DNA from: UBA1306 sp964396415
Lineage (GTDB): Bacteria; Spirochaetota; Spirochaetia; Treponematales; Rectinemataceae
DNA length: 48,647 nucleotides
Direction of reading: 5' to 3'
NCBI GenBank assembly: GCA_964396415.1
Contig: CAYNFM010000017.1
Location: 1 to 48,647 of the forward strand
The position numbers and the translations under genes were made by a program. Under the pieces are notes generated by a model. It worked only from the letters and a program-made list of their open reading frames with translations. It was not told where the DNA came from and searched no databases. How positions within the stretch are numbered: the stretch's first letter is position 1; every line of letters starts with the position of its first letter. Shown here piece after piece: positions 1 through 7,800 of this stretch.

Positions 1-1080
1 ACCCTGATCTTCCACCTCGTCAACAAAGGCAAGGTCCCTGCCTACCTGGGCTCGTCCTTCGCCTTCATCGCCCCGATCATCGCGGTCTCGAAGACCTACG
101 GCGCCACTGGCGCCTTCACCGGCATGATCGGCGCCGGCCTCGTCTACGTGGTCGTGTTCATCATCATCGCCCTCGTCGGCCTCAAGTGGATCGCCAGGGT
201 CCTCCCGCCGGTCGTCGTCGGCCCCGTCGTAATGATCATAGGGCTGAGCCTCACGCCCGTCGCCATCGGCGAGGCGGCGAAGGGACTCCCGACGGCCCTG
301 ATCACCACGCTCATCGTCATCGTAGCGAGCATCTTCGGGAAGGGCTTCTTCAAGATCATCCCGATCCTCCTCGGCACGATCGGCGGCTACATCGTGGCCA
401 TCCTCTTCGGGCAAGTCGACTTCACGGCGATAAACGCCGCCTCGTGGATCGCCCTTCCCAAGCTCACCATCGTCACGGGCAACATGCCGGTGCTGGCCTG
501 GGGCGCGGTCGCCATGATCGCGCCGGTCGCGATCGCGACCATCGTCGAGGACGTCGGCCATCTCCTGGTCATCGGCGATACGGTCGAGCGCGACCTCATG
601 CACAAGCCCGGCCTCCACCGGGTCCTCCTCGGCAACGGCCTCGCCACGATGGTGGCCGGCTTCCTGGGCGGAGTGCCCGAGACGACCTACGGCGAGAACA
701 TCGGCGTATTGGCGATCACGCGAGTCTTTTCCTCCCGCGTCATCCAAGGCGCGGCCGTCATCGCGATCCTGCTTTCCTTCATCCAGAAGTTCGGCGCCGC
801 GATCCAGACCATACCCCAACCCGTCCTCGGCGGCGTAACGATCATTCTCTACGGGATGATCGCGTCGGTAGGCCTTCGTACCCTCATCGAGAACAAGGTG
901 AACATGGCCGCGAACCGAAACCTCCTCATCGTGTCGGTCATCTTCTCCTTCGGCGTCGGCGGCATGATCTTCAAGTTCGGCCCGAACTTCGAGTTCGCGG
1001 GTATCGCCTCCGCCGCAATCAGCGGCATCATCCTCAACCTTATCCTCCCCAAGGAAAAGGAAGAGGCGACAAAAGCGTAA
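1..1080 (+). CDS. uraA: Uracil permease, NCS2 family (5' truncated by window)
   Basis: Inner-membrane nucleobase:proton symporter. The reading frame is open from base 1, so the N-terminus (roughly 50-60 residues) lies outside the window; 359 residues are visible against about 420 in the family. The start of the visible part (TLIFHLVNKGKVPAYLGSS) matches the UraA segment before the substrate half-helix. The two acidic motifs that bind substrate in UraA are present: VEDVGH (Glu and His) and TTYGENIG (Glu). TYGENIG is typical of uracil carriers; xanthine/urate carriers usually have a Gln-Asn version. The neighbouring molybdenum hydroxylase would suggest a purine substrate, so specificity is open, but the residues say uracil. 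A stem-loop follows 6 nt after the stop. Confidence 0.9.
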   Translation, partial: TLIFHLVNKGKVPAYLGSSFAFIAPIIAVSKTYGATGAFTGMIGAGLVYVVVFIIIALVGLKWIARVLPPVVVGPVVMIIGLSLTPVAIGEAAKGLPTALITTLIVIVASIFGKGFFKIIPILLGTIGGYIVAILFGQVDFTAINAASWIALPKLTIVTGNMPVLAWGAVAMIAPVAIATIVEDVGHLLVIGDTVERDLMHKPGLHRVLLGNGLATMVAGFLGGVPETTYGENIGVLAITRVFSSRVIQGAAVIAILLSFIQKFGAAIQTIPQPVLGGVTIILYGMIASVGLRTLIENKVNMAANRNLLIVSVIFSFGVGGMIFKFGPNFEFAGIASAAISGIILNLILPKEKEEATKA

Positions 1081-1086
1081 AGCTAG

Positions 1087-1113
1087 GCCGGTCGGGCCTC
1101 GGGTCCGACCGGC
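1087..1113. other. Stem-loop between uraA and the GntR gene
   Basis: Perfect 9-bp inverted repeat, GCCGGTCGG (1087-1095) and CCGACCGGC (1105-1113), with a 9-nt loop. It starts 6 bases after the uraA stop and ends 15 bases before the GntR start. There is no T tract. It could be a Rho-type or attenuating hairpin limiting read-through into the cluster, or an operator for the adjacent regulator. Confidence 0.55.
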
Positions 1114-1128
1114 AACGGAGGGCCGAGG

Positions 1129-1800
1129 ATGGCGTCGGGGAACCTGAGCGAGTCAATATGCGCGAAGTTGAGCGAGCGCATACTGCGCTGGGATTACCTC
1201 CCGGGCCATAGGCTCACCGAGGAAGGGCTCTGCGCGGAATTCGCCGTGAGCCGAAGTCCCGTCCGCGAGGCCCTCAACACCCTCGTCGAGAATGGCCTCG
1301 TCGAGAAGCGGCCGCGCGTTGGCTATCACGTCAAGCTCCTGGACTTCGAGGAGATCGACGAGCTCTACGAAGTGCGGTTGGCCCTCGAGGAGTACGTAGT
1401 CGCAAGGCTGTGCCTCCAAGGCATGGACACCAAGCGGATCGACGAGCTCATAGCCTATTGGACCGACTTGCAGCGCAGGCTTCCGGACACGGCCGCCCTC
1501 GTTCCCGCATCCGACGAGAAATTCCACGAGACACTTGTTTCCTTCGCAAGGAACGGCGCCCTCTCCAAAGCCATCAAGGACATCGATCGCCGAATCCACT
1601 TCGTCAGGCTTGCCGACATTACCAGTCCCGAGCGGGTCAAGTCGACCTGCTCGGAGCACCTCGAGCTCCTGGCCGCGATACGCGATAAAAACTCCGCGCG
1701 CGCCCTCGATGCGCTGCGCAGGAACATCGATGGCGGTCGATCCTCGGTGGAGCTCGCGATCAAGGAGGCCTTGGCCCGTGCCTACCGCAGGCGCGACTGA
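1129..1800 (+). CDS. GntR-family transcriptional regulator, FadR/FCD subfamily
   Basis: DNA-binding repressor or activator of 223 residues. An N-terminal winged helix (about residues 5-70) carries the GntR signature around SRSPVREALNTLVENGLVEK. A C-terminal all-helical FCD effector domain follows (about 80-215). Its metal/effector ligands are partly visible: Asp and His in DEKFHETL and His in CSEHLELL, while the last usual His is Asn in LRRNIDGG. GGAGG lies about 8 nt before the ATG. The gene sits between the permease and the molybdenum-hydroxylase genes and overlaps the next gene, so it is probably the local regulator responding to a pathway metabolite. The effector cannot be read from sequence. 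Confidence 0.88.
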   Translation: MASGNLSESICAKLSERILRWDYLPGHRLTEEGLCAEFAVSRSPVREALNTLVENGLVEKRPRVGYHVKLLDFEEIDELYEVRLALEEYVVARLCLQGMDTKRIDELIAYWTDLQRRLPDTAALVPASDEKFHETLVSFARNGALSKAIKDIDRRIHFVRLADITSPERVKSTCSEHLELLAAIRDKNSARALDALRRNIDGGRSSVELAIKEALARAYRRRD

Positions 1801-2791
1801 GCTCGCCTACGAGGCGATCGCCTTCAAGGCGACATGGATCGGCGCGGCCCTGGCCCGCGGGCCCGGACGCGCTCGCGTCCACAGCGTCTTTCGCTCCGCG
1901 ATCAACTTCGTCATCGAAGGATCGGACAGTCTTGCCGCCCTCACAGGAGGCTCAGGCGATGGCCTACCCAACGCGATCGCCTTGAACGCCGATCCCGACG
2001 GGCGGGACCGTCCGGATTTCCGGGATTGGCCCACGGCCCCCGGCTCGCCGGCATCCTTCGACGACGATTTCCTCGCCGTCGGCATGCGAGGGGCCGAGAT
2101 TCGCGTGGACCTTCGGCTTGCGACCCGGGGGACGCGGCAAACGCTTCCCGCGATTCCGCGCCTGGGCCCAGCCTTCGGGGCCGCGATAGCCGAACTCTCT
2201 CGAAAGCAAGCCGAGCTCGAATGCGACTTGCGGATCGAAACGCTGCTCAGAGGAGAGAGAGCGCCTACCGCGATGGGAAGGAGGCTCGCATCGGCCGCGC
2301 GAGGGCTGGGAGAGGCGGCTTGCCGCGGCTTCCCGGAAGGTCCCGCCAGGCGCACCGCCGAAGTCGCCGTCATGCTCGGGGCCGAGGGCATCCTCGGCCT
2401 GGGCAGCGGGTTGACGCCTTCGGGAGACGATTTCCTCTGCGGTTTCCTCTGCGCCGCCGGGTGTTCCGCCGAAGCGCCCGGCAAGCCTGGACCCGACTCG
2501 CTCGTCGCGCTCCTCGGCGAAGCGGTCGAGGGGGGAATTCAGGCGACGGGAGCTATAAGCGCATCCTTCCTCAAGTGCGCCGCGCGCGGATTCTTTTCGC
2601 GCGATCTATGTGGCGCGGCCGCTTCCATCGCGCAGGATGATCCGGTCGCCGGCACGGCCTCGATTCGCCGCCTCTGCGGACTGGGCCATAGTTCGGGCGC
2701 GGATACGGCGACGGGCTTCCTATACGGCTTAGCCGTATTAACCTCTCCCTCTCATCATGAGGGACTCCTTCAAAATGCGGACGCGTTTTGA
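1778..2791 (+). CDS. DUF2877 / AllH (YlbF) family protein
   Basis: 337 residues if translation starts at GTG 1778, which has AAGGAGG 9 nt upstream and overlaps the GntR gene by 23 nt. The family signature GLGSGLTPSGDDFL is near residues 206-219, and the C-terminal GHSSGADTATGFLYGL is also typical of DUF2877. The E. coli member AllH (YlbF) belongs with AllF and AllG to the oxamate carbamoyltransferase encoded in the allantoin-degradation region (family knowledge). No AllF or AllG gene is visible here. The position between a GntR gene and three molybdenum-hydroxylase subunits links this member to nucleobase or heterocycle degradation. Its exact reaction here is not established. Confidence 0.82.
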   Translation: MPTAGATELAYEAIAFKATWIGAALARGPGRARVHSVFRSAINFVIEGSDSLAALTGGSGDGLPNAIALNADPDGRDRPDFRDWPTAPGSPASFDDDFLAVGMRGAEIRVDLRLATRGTRQTLPAIPRLGPAFGAAIAELSRKQAELECDLRIETLLRGERAPTAMGRRLASAARGLGEAACRGFPEGPARRTAEVAVMLGAEGILGLGSGLTPSGDDFLCGFLCAAGCSAEAPGKPGPDSLVALLGEAVEGGIQATGAISASFLKCAARGFFSRDLCGAAASIAQDDPVAGTASIRRLCGLGHSSGADTATGFLYGLAVLTSPSHHEGLLQNADAF

Positions 2792-2811
2792 AATCGGCTT
2801 CAGGAGGCAAC

Positions 2812-3672
2812 ATGCTTCAAAGATTCGAGTACGCGGCGCCGACCGATAAGGCCGAGCTGCTTCGGCTGCTCGCCGAGAGCGCGGAATACCGCGCGCAGGC
2901 CGAGTACGGCGCTCGCACCGAGCATGGCGCGATGGCCAAGCTCCTCGCCGGAGGTACCGATCTCCTGGTCAACATCCGCGCGGGCGTGGCGAAGCCCAGC
3001 CTGGTCATAGACGTGAAGAAAGTCGCAGGCTACGCCGGCATCTCGTGGTCGGAGTCGGAAGGGCTCATTATTCGTCCGGCCGTCACGATAAACGAAATCC
3101 TGCGAGATGCCGCGGTCTCGTCGCGCTTTCCCCTACTCGCCGAGTGCGCGCGCGATCTCGCCTCCTATCAGATACGGAACAGGGCCACGGTCATCGGAAA
3201 CGTAGTCAACGCCTCGCCCTGTTCCGACATGGCTCCCGCCCTCCTCTGCCTAGGGGCGCGGGCTCTCGTAGCCTCGAGCCGCGGACGGCGCGAGATTCCC
3301 TTCTCGGGGTTCTTCACCGGCGTAAAGAAGACGGCTCTCGGGTCGGACGAGATCCTCGAGGCTATCGTAGTCCCCGCGTCGTCCGCCGGCGCGCGCGGCG
3401 CTTACCGGAAGCTCAAGCGGATCGCCGGCCACGACCTCGGCATAGTCGGCGTGGCCCTCTCGCGAAAGGACGGACTCGTGAAGATCGGCATCAGCTCCTC
3501 GGCCCCTACGCCCATCCTCGTCGAGGGTCTCGAGGAGGGCGATTCCGTGGACAAGGTCGCCGCTGCCGCCCGCGAGGCGATAAGCCCGATAAGCGACGTC
3601 CGCTGCTCCAAGGAGTACCGCGAGTTCATGGTCGAGACTTTCGTGAAGCGCCTGATGAGGGAGGTAGCGTGA
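2812..3672 (+). CDS. Molybdenum hydroxylase (xanthine dehydrogenase type), FAD-binding subunit
   Basis: 286-residue medium subunit passing electrons from the iron-sulfur subunit through FAD. FAD-binding loops are visible: LLAGGTDLL near residues 44-52 and RNRATVIGNVVNASPCSD near 120-137, the counterpart of the usual 'TIGGNIANASP' motif. A CO dehydrogenase flavoprotein C-terminal domain follows (about 170-280). The ATG at 2812 is chosen over the upstream in-frame codon at 2788 because AGGAGG lies 5-6 nt before it. It overlaps the next gene by one base (TGATG), indicating translational coupling. Family members also act on nicotinate, purine or CO; XDH-like is the best guess from the partner subunits. 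Confidence 0.9.
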   Translation: MLQRFEYAAPTDKAELLRLLAESAEYRAQAEYGARTEHGAMAKLLAGGTDLLVNIRAGVAKPSLVIDVKKVAGYAGISWSESEGLIIRPAVTINEILRDAAVSSRFPLLAECARDLASYQIRNRATVIGNVVNASPCSDMAPALLCLGARALVASSRGRREIPFSGFFTGVKKTALGSDEILEAIVVPASSAGARGAYRKLKRIAGHDLGIVGVALSRKDGLVKIGISSSAPTPILVEGLEEGDSVDKVAAAAREAISPISDVRCSKEYREFMVETFVKRLMREVA

Positions 3673-4163
3673 TGAAGATACGCGTCATGGTGAACGGCGG
3701 GGCATATGAGCGCGATGTCGAGGCGCATAGGACCCTGCTCCGCTTTCTCCGCGAGGATCTGGGCCTTACCGGCACCAAGGAGGGCTGCGGCGCCGGCGAA
3801 TGCGGGGCCTGTACGGTATTCCTGAACGGGAAGACCGTCAACTCCTGCATGGTCCTCGCCGTGGAGGCCGACGGAGCCGAGGTCGAGACCATCGAGGGCG
3901 AGGCCGAGGACGGGAGGCTCTCCGCCATACAGGCTGCCTTCGACCGGCACCATGCCATCCAGTGCGGCTATTGCACCGGCGGCATGGTGATGTCGGTCCG
4001 CGAGCTCTTGCGGAAGAACCCGAAGCCGAGCATAGCCCAGATCAAGGAAGGCATCGAAGGCAACTTCTGCCGCTGCACGGGATACCAACAGATCATCGAG
4101 GCCGTGCTCGACGTTTCGGGCCAGCTCACGCCCGCGAACAAAGGGGAACTGAAATATGCTTGA
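3672..4163 (+). CDS. Molybdenum hydroxylase (xanthine dehydrogenase type), 2Fe-2S subunit
   Basis: 163-residue small subunit with two [2Fe-2S] clusters. The plant-ferredoxin-type cluster ligands are Cys39, Cys44, Cys47 and Cys59. The second, alpha-helical cluster ligands are Cys98 and Cys101 (QCGYCTGGM) and Cys133 and Cys135 (NFCRCTGYQ). All eight ligands are present, so the subunit should be functional. The start is fixed by the one-base overlap with the FAD subunit stop; the frame is open far upstream but lacks a plausible start. The gene overlaps the large-subunit gene by 8 nt, as usual in three-gene xdh/cox/nicotinate-dehydrogenase operons. Confidence 0.95.
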   Translation: MKIRVMVNGGAYERDVEAHRTLLRFLREDLGLTGTKEGCGAGECGACTVFLNGKTVNSCMVLAVEADGAEVETIEGEAEDGRLSAIQAAFDRHHAIQCGYCTGGMVMSVRELLRKNPKPSIAQIKEGIEGNFCRCTGYQQIIEAVLDVSGQLTPANKGELKYA

Positions 4164-6609
4164 GAATACCGATCCCTCTGGCTTGGCCGTCGTCGGCAGG
4201 CCCGAGCGGCGCGTCGACGGCGTCGAGAAGGTGACGGGAGACGCGATCTACACGAGCGACATGAGCCTGCCGGGCATGCTCTACGCCCAGGTCAAGAAGA
4301 GCCCCCACGCCCGCGCGCGCATCCTGCGCGTGGACGCGTCCAAGGCGGAGTCCCTCCCGGGCGTGCGGGCAGTCCTCGTCGGCTCGGAGCTCGACTACCG
4401 ACTCGGCCTCTACGTGGTGGATAAGGACATCCTCGCGAAGAAGGAAGTCCGGCACTACGGCGAGGCGGTCGCCGCGGTGGCCGCGGATTCCCTCGAGATC
4501 GCGCGCGAAGCGGTCGAGCTCATCGCCGTCGACTACGAGCCGCTGCCGCCGGTCCTCAACCACATGGACGCGCTAAAGCCCGGCGCCCCGCTCGTCCATC
4601 CCGACCTCGGATCCTACGATTACGTGCCGGTATTCAGCCCCCAGGCGGGGACGAACATACCCAACCTCTCCAAACTCCGAAAGGGCGACGTCGACAAGGG
4701 ATTCGCCGAGTCCGAATGGATCGTCGAGCGCGAGTATACGAACCCTTCCGTGCAGCATGTGCCGATGGAGACCCACGTGGCGATCGTCGAATGGAAGTCA
4801 GGCGACGCCATCACCATATGGACGAGCGCCCAGTCGCCCTTCACGGTCCGCGCCCTCTTCTGCTACACTTTCAAGCTGCCCCTCAATAACGTACGAGTCG
4901 TAGTGCCTCACGTGGGCGGCGGCTTCGGGGGCAAGGCGGGCATACATCTCGAGCCCCTCGCGGCCTGCCTCTCCCGCAAGGCGGGCGGCAGGCCTGTAAA
5001 GCTTCAGGCGAGCCGAGAGGAGGAGTTCAGCCTCCTGCCTTGCCGCAGCGCCCTCACCTACAAGATCAAGACGGGCGTACGATCCGACGGAAGGATACTC
5101 GCGCAGGAGCTGACCCTCTATTGGGACGCCGGCGCCTACGCCGACTACGCCGTCAACGTCACTCGAGCATCGGGCTACTCGGCCGCCGGGCCCTACGATA
5201 TCCCCAACGTCAAGCTCGACGCGTATACGATCTATACGAACAAGCCCTACGGGACCGCCTACCGCGGCTTCGGCCATGTCGAATTCTTCTGGGGCCTGGA
5301 ACGCCATCTCGAGCTCGTCGCCGGCGTCATCGGCATGGATCCCCTCGAATTCCGCAAGCTGAACCTCCTCAAGCCGGGCTCGATCACCATAACCGGAGAG
5401 ACTATAGCCGAGCATACGGGCGACCCGACAAAGTGCCTCGACGCCGCCGCGAAGGCGATCAACTATGGCCGGCTCACTCAAGAGGAGGCGGAGAGGGAGA
5501 AGCGAACGGGGCGCAAGATCGGCAAGGGCATCGCCACCCTCCACAAAGCCCCGGCCATGCCCTCGTTCACGGCCACGGCGGCGATAGTCAAAATGAACTC
5601 GGACGGATCCGTCATCGTCAACGTCGGCCTCACCGAGATAGGCCAGGGCTCGGCCACGGCGATCGCGCAGATCGCGGCCGAGCGCCTGCGCTTCCCCCTC
5701 TCCAAGATCAAGGTCGCGATCGAGAAGGACACGGACAAAGAGCCCTACGATTGGCAGACGGTGGCGTCCAAGGGAATCATCCTAAGCGGCAACGCCACTG
5801 TCCTAGCCTGCGAAGACCTTCTCAAAGAGGCATACGAAGTCGCGGCGCAGGTCCTCAGGGCGCAGCCGATAGACCTTGACCACGACGCGGAGAAAGTCTT
5901 CGTCAGGCACCGCCCCGATAGGTCCGTCAGCTTCGCGCAGCTCTCCGTCGGATACGCCTTCCCCGACGGGAACGCGATCGGCGGACCCCTCATCGGTGTC
6001 GGGCGCTACGTCGCGCAGGGTCTCAGCAATCTCGATAAGGAGACCGGTCAGGGTCTCCCCGCCCTCGACTGGACCTACGGGGCCCATGGGGTCATAGCGG
6101 AAGTCGACCTGGAGACGGGGGAGTACCAGGTCATCAAGGTAGCCTCGGTCTTCGACGTCGGGAAAGTCATAAATCCCGAAATCGTGCGCGGACAAGCCAT
6201 CGGGGGGATGATCCAGGGCCTCGGCACGGCGATCTGCGAAGGTTACATCTACGACGATCAGGGACGCTTGCTCAATCCTTCCTTTACCGACAATAAAATC
6301 CCGACTGCCAAGGACCTCCCCGAGGAGATAGAGAGCATCGCGGTCGAGACCGCCCAACTGGACGGTCCCTACGGAGCGCGCGGCGTGGGCGAGCATCCGA
6401 TGATCTCGGTGGCCCCGGCCCTCGGCAACGCCATCATGCAGGCCTCGGGCGCCGAGCTTCTCCATATGCCGATCCGCTTCGAGGACGTGTGGCGCGCGAT
6501 GAGGAACCGGGAGCCGATAGACAACTGGATCACCAAGACGCCCACCGGCTCCTGCCGCTCGGACCCGGCGACCAGGATCCACTCGCCGAATCGGGCAGCG
6601 GCGCCGTGA
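4156..6609 (+). CDS. Molybdenum hydroxylase (xanthine dehydrogenase type), molybdopterin-binding subunit
   Basis: 817-residue catalytic subunit. An N-terminal a/b-hammerhead domain (about residues 15-135) precedes the Mo-cofactor-binding domains. Visible motifs are GGGFGGKAG (cofactor contact), AYRGFGH (the substrate/Mo loop, closer to purine-hydroxylase AFRGFG than to the CoxL active loop of form-I CO dehydrogenase) and GARGVGEHP, whose Glu is the general base. The length is slightly above typical because of a polar C-terminal tail after NREPIDNW. With the two preceding genes it forms a heterotrimer hydroxylating a purine or other N-heterocycle at the expense of water. The exact substrate is not determinable from sequence. 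No XdhC-type insertase is seen; the next gene is a MocA homologue. Confidence 0.92.
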   Translation: MLENTDPSGLAVVGRPERRVDGVEKVTGDAIYTSDMSLPGMLYAQVKKSPHARARILRVDASKAESLPGVRAVLVGSELDYRLGLYVVDKDILAKKEVRHYGEAVAAVAADSLEIAREAVELIAVDYEPLPPVLNHMDALKPGAPLVHPDLGSYDYVPVFSPQAGTNIPNLSKLRKGDVDKGFAESEWIVEREYTNPSVQHVPMETHVAIVEWKSGDAITIWTSAQSPFTVRALFCYTFKLPLNNVRVVVPHVGGGFGGKAGIHLEPLAACLSRKAGGRPVKLQASREEEFSLLPCRSALTYKIKTGVRSDGRILAQELTLYWDAGAYADYAVNVTRASGYSAAGPYDIPNVKLDAYTIYTNKPYGTAYRGFGHVEFFWGLERHLELVAGVIGMDPLEFRKLNLLKPGSITITGETIAEHTGDPTKCLDAAAKAINYGRLTQEEAEREKRTGRKIGKGIATLHKAPAMPSFTATAAIVKMNSDGSVIVNVGLTEIGQGSATAIAQIAAERLRFPLSKIKVAIEKDTDKEPYDWQTVASKGIILSGNATVLACEDLLKEAYEVAAQVLRAQPIDLDHDAEKVFVRHRPDRSVSFAQLSVGYAFPDGNAIGGPLIGVGRYVAQGLSNLDKETGQGLPALDWTYGAHGVIAEVDLETGEYQVIKVASVFDVGKVINPEIVRGQAIGGMIQGLGTAICEGYIYDDQGRLLNPSFTDNKIPTAKDLPEEIESIAVETAQLDGPYGARGVGEHPMISVAPALGNAIMQASGAELLHMPIRFEDVWRAMRNREPIDNWITKTPTGSCRSDPATRIHSPNRAAAP

Positions 6610-6619
6610 GGCCGACGGG

Positions 6620-7285
6620 ATGCGAGGCCGGCCCATGAAGGAGCTGTTATCGAAGGGCGGCTACCTTGCCGACTCGCGGGGACGCCCGCTCGACTGCGTC
6701 ATCCTCGCGGCGGGCTCCTCGACGAGGATGGGAAGACCAAAACTCGGCCTTCCCCTCGGTACGGGCACTCTGCTGGGAATGACCATCGCCAATGCCCTGG
6801 CGGCGGGACTACGAGTCATCGTCGTCGCGAGACGCGACGACGATTCCATCCGAGATCTCGCCGGGCCCCACGTAGAAATAGTCCGGAACCCCCAGCCCGG
6901 CCGCGGCATGATCTCCTCCCTTAGGGAGGGCATAGGACTCGTCAGGGCCGAGCGCTTCTTCTTCATTCCGGCCGACATGCCATTCGTCGGTCCTGAGATC
7001 TATCGGGAACTAGCCCGATACGCCCCTGCGGCGCCGGTCCTGCCTTCGTTCGGAGGTAGGAGCGGACATCCGGTCCTTCTGCCATCGGAGCTCATACCGG
7101 CGATACTGGCCCTTTCGGAGGAGGTCCCGCTCAAATCACTCATCGCGACGGCGGGTCCCGCCTACGCCGAGATCGGGGATGACTCGATCCTGCGCGATAT
7201 CGACACCGTCCAGGATTACGAGCATGCCCTCGCAGATCGATGGCTCTTGGGTCCGCCTATCTATAGTCCGGGCGCTGAGGCGTAA
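6620..7285 (+). CDS. Molybdenum cofactor nucleotidyltransferase, MocA-like (NTP_transf_3)
   Basis: 221 residues with a GT-A nucleotidyltransferase fold. The N-terminal nucleotide loop ILAAGSSTRMGRPK (residues 28-41), the metal-binding PADMPFV and the downstream GGRSGHPVLLP are the MocA/MobA signatures. MocA transfers CMP from CTP to molybdopterin, the cofactor form used by many bacterial xanthine dehydrogenase-type enzymes. The position 10 nt after the catalytic subunit supports maturation of that enzyme. Neither ATG 6620 nor the in-frame ATG 6635 has a strong ribosome binding site, and translation may be coupled to the gene before. The 3' end overlaps the convergent cupin gene by 29 nt. Confidence 0.88.
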   Translation: MRGRPMKELLSKGGYLADSRGRPLDCVILAAGSSTRMGRPKLGLPLGTGTLLGMTIANALAAGLRVIVVARRDDDSIRDLAGPHVEIVRNPQPGRGMISSLREGIGLVRAERFFFIPADMPFVGPEIYRELARYAPAAPVLPSFGGRSGHPVLLPSELIPAILALSEEVPLKSLIATAGPAYAEIGDDSILRDIDTVQDYEHALADRWLLGPPIYSPGAEA

Positions 7286-7604
7286 AGACGTGTAGGAGCT
7301 TGCCCGCGGCGATGCAAGCGACTCCGTGGGACTGCCCGGGTCCGGCGTAGAAAGAATCGCCCGGCCCAAGTCTGCGCTTGTCCATATCGACTTCCGCCTC
7401 GAACTCTCCCGATAGGCAATAAGTTAGCTGCTCTTCGGGATGAGAGTGGGCTCGACTCGCCCCCCCGGACTCGAAATCCATTTCGGCAAGCATAAGGGCG
7501 CCGCCGAAAGCGAGAAGTCGGCGTGAAGGGGCTTTTTCTCCCGATGGATCGGCCACGGGAACTCGCAAGGGAAATATCGAATGGGGAAAAAATCGTTCCT
7601 GCAT
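7257..7604 (-). CDS. Small single-domain cupin protein
   Basis: 115 residues forming one cupin beta-barrel. The metal-binding motif 1 is AHSHPEEQLTYCLSGE (two His and a Glu) and motif 2 is GPGDSFYAGPGQSHGV (the fourth His ligand). Such proteins are small metal-dependent sugar or keto-acid enzymes, or ligand-binding proteins; no specific substrate is recognisable. GGAG about 6 nt upstream supports the ATG at 7604. The gene converges on the MocA-like gene and is divergent from EF-G, sharing the 196-nt AT-richer spacer 7605-7800. Confidence 0.8.
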   Translation of the reverse strand: MQERFFPHSIFPLRVPVADPSGEKAPSRRLLAFGGALMLAEMDFESGGASRAHSHPEEQLTYCLSGEFEAEVDMDKRRLGPGDSFYAGPGQSHGVACIAAGKLLHVFTPQRPDYR

Positions 7605-7698
7605 TTCGATCTCCGATTCGATGCCAAAAAGAGTTGGTTTCGGGGCAATTATTATATCCGAGTCTGGAGGATACGCAAGGACATTTGTCTCAGGCTAC

Positions 7699-7727
7699 TT
7701 GCACCAATCAAAGGCTTTCACTATACT
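7699..7727 (+). promoter_or_regulatory. Sigma-70-type promoter for the EF-G gene
   Basis: TTGCAC (7699-7704) and TATACT (7722-7727) are separated by exactly 17 nt in a locally AT-rich stretch, 73 nt before the EF-G start. The -35 box matches consensus only at TTG. Confidence 0.5.
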
Positions 7728-7800
7728 GCATAACGAATAGGCGTTTTCTATCAAATGATGGAAAACCGCATTACTTTCTAAGAAAAGGTGAAAGATCAAT

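Noticed and set aside
186..1211. Long Arg/His/Pro-rich + strand frame
   Set aside because: Frame-shifted shadow of the permease gene; composition is that of GC-rich antisense or out-of-frame reading.
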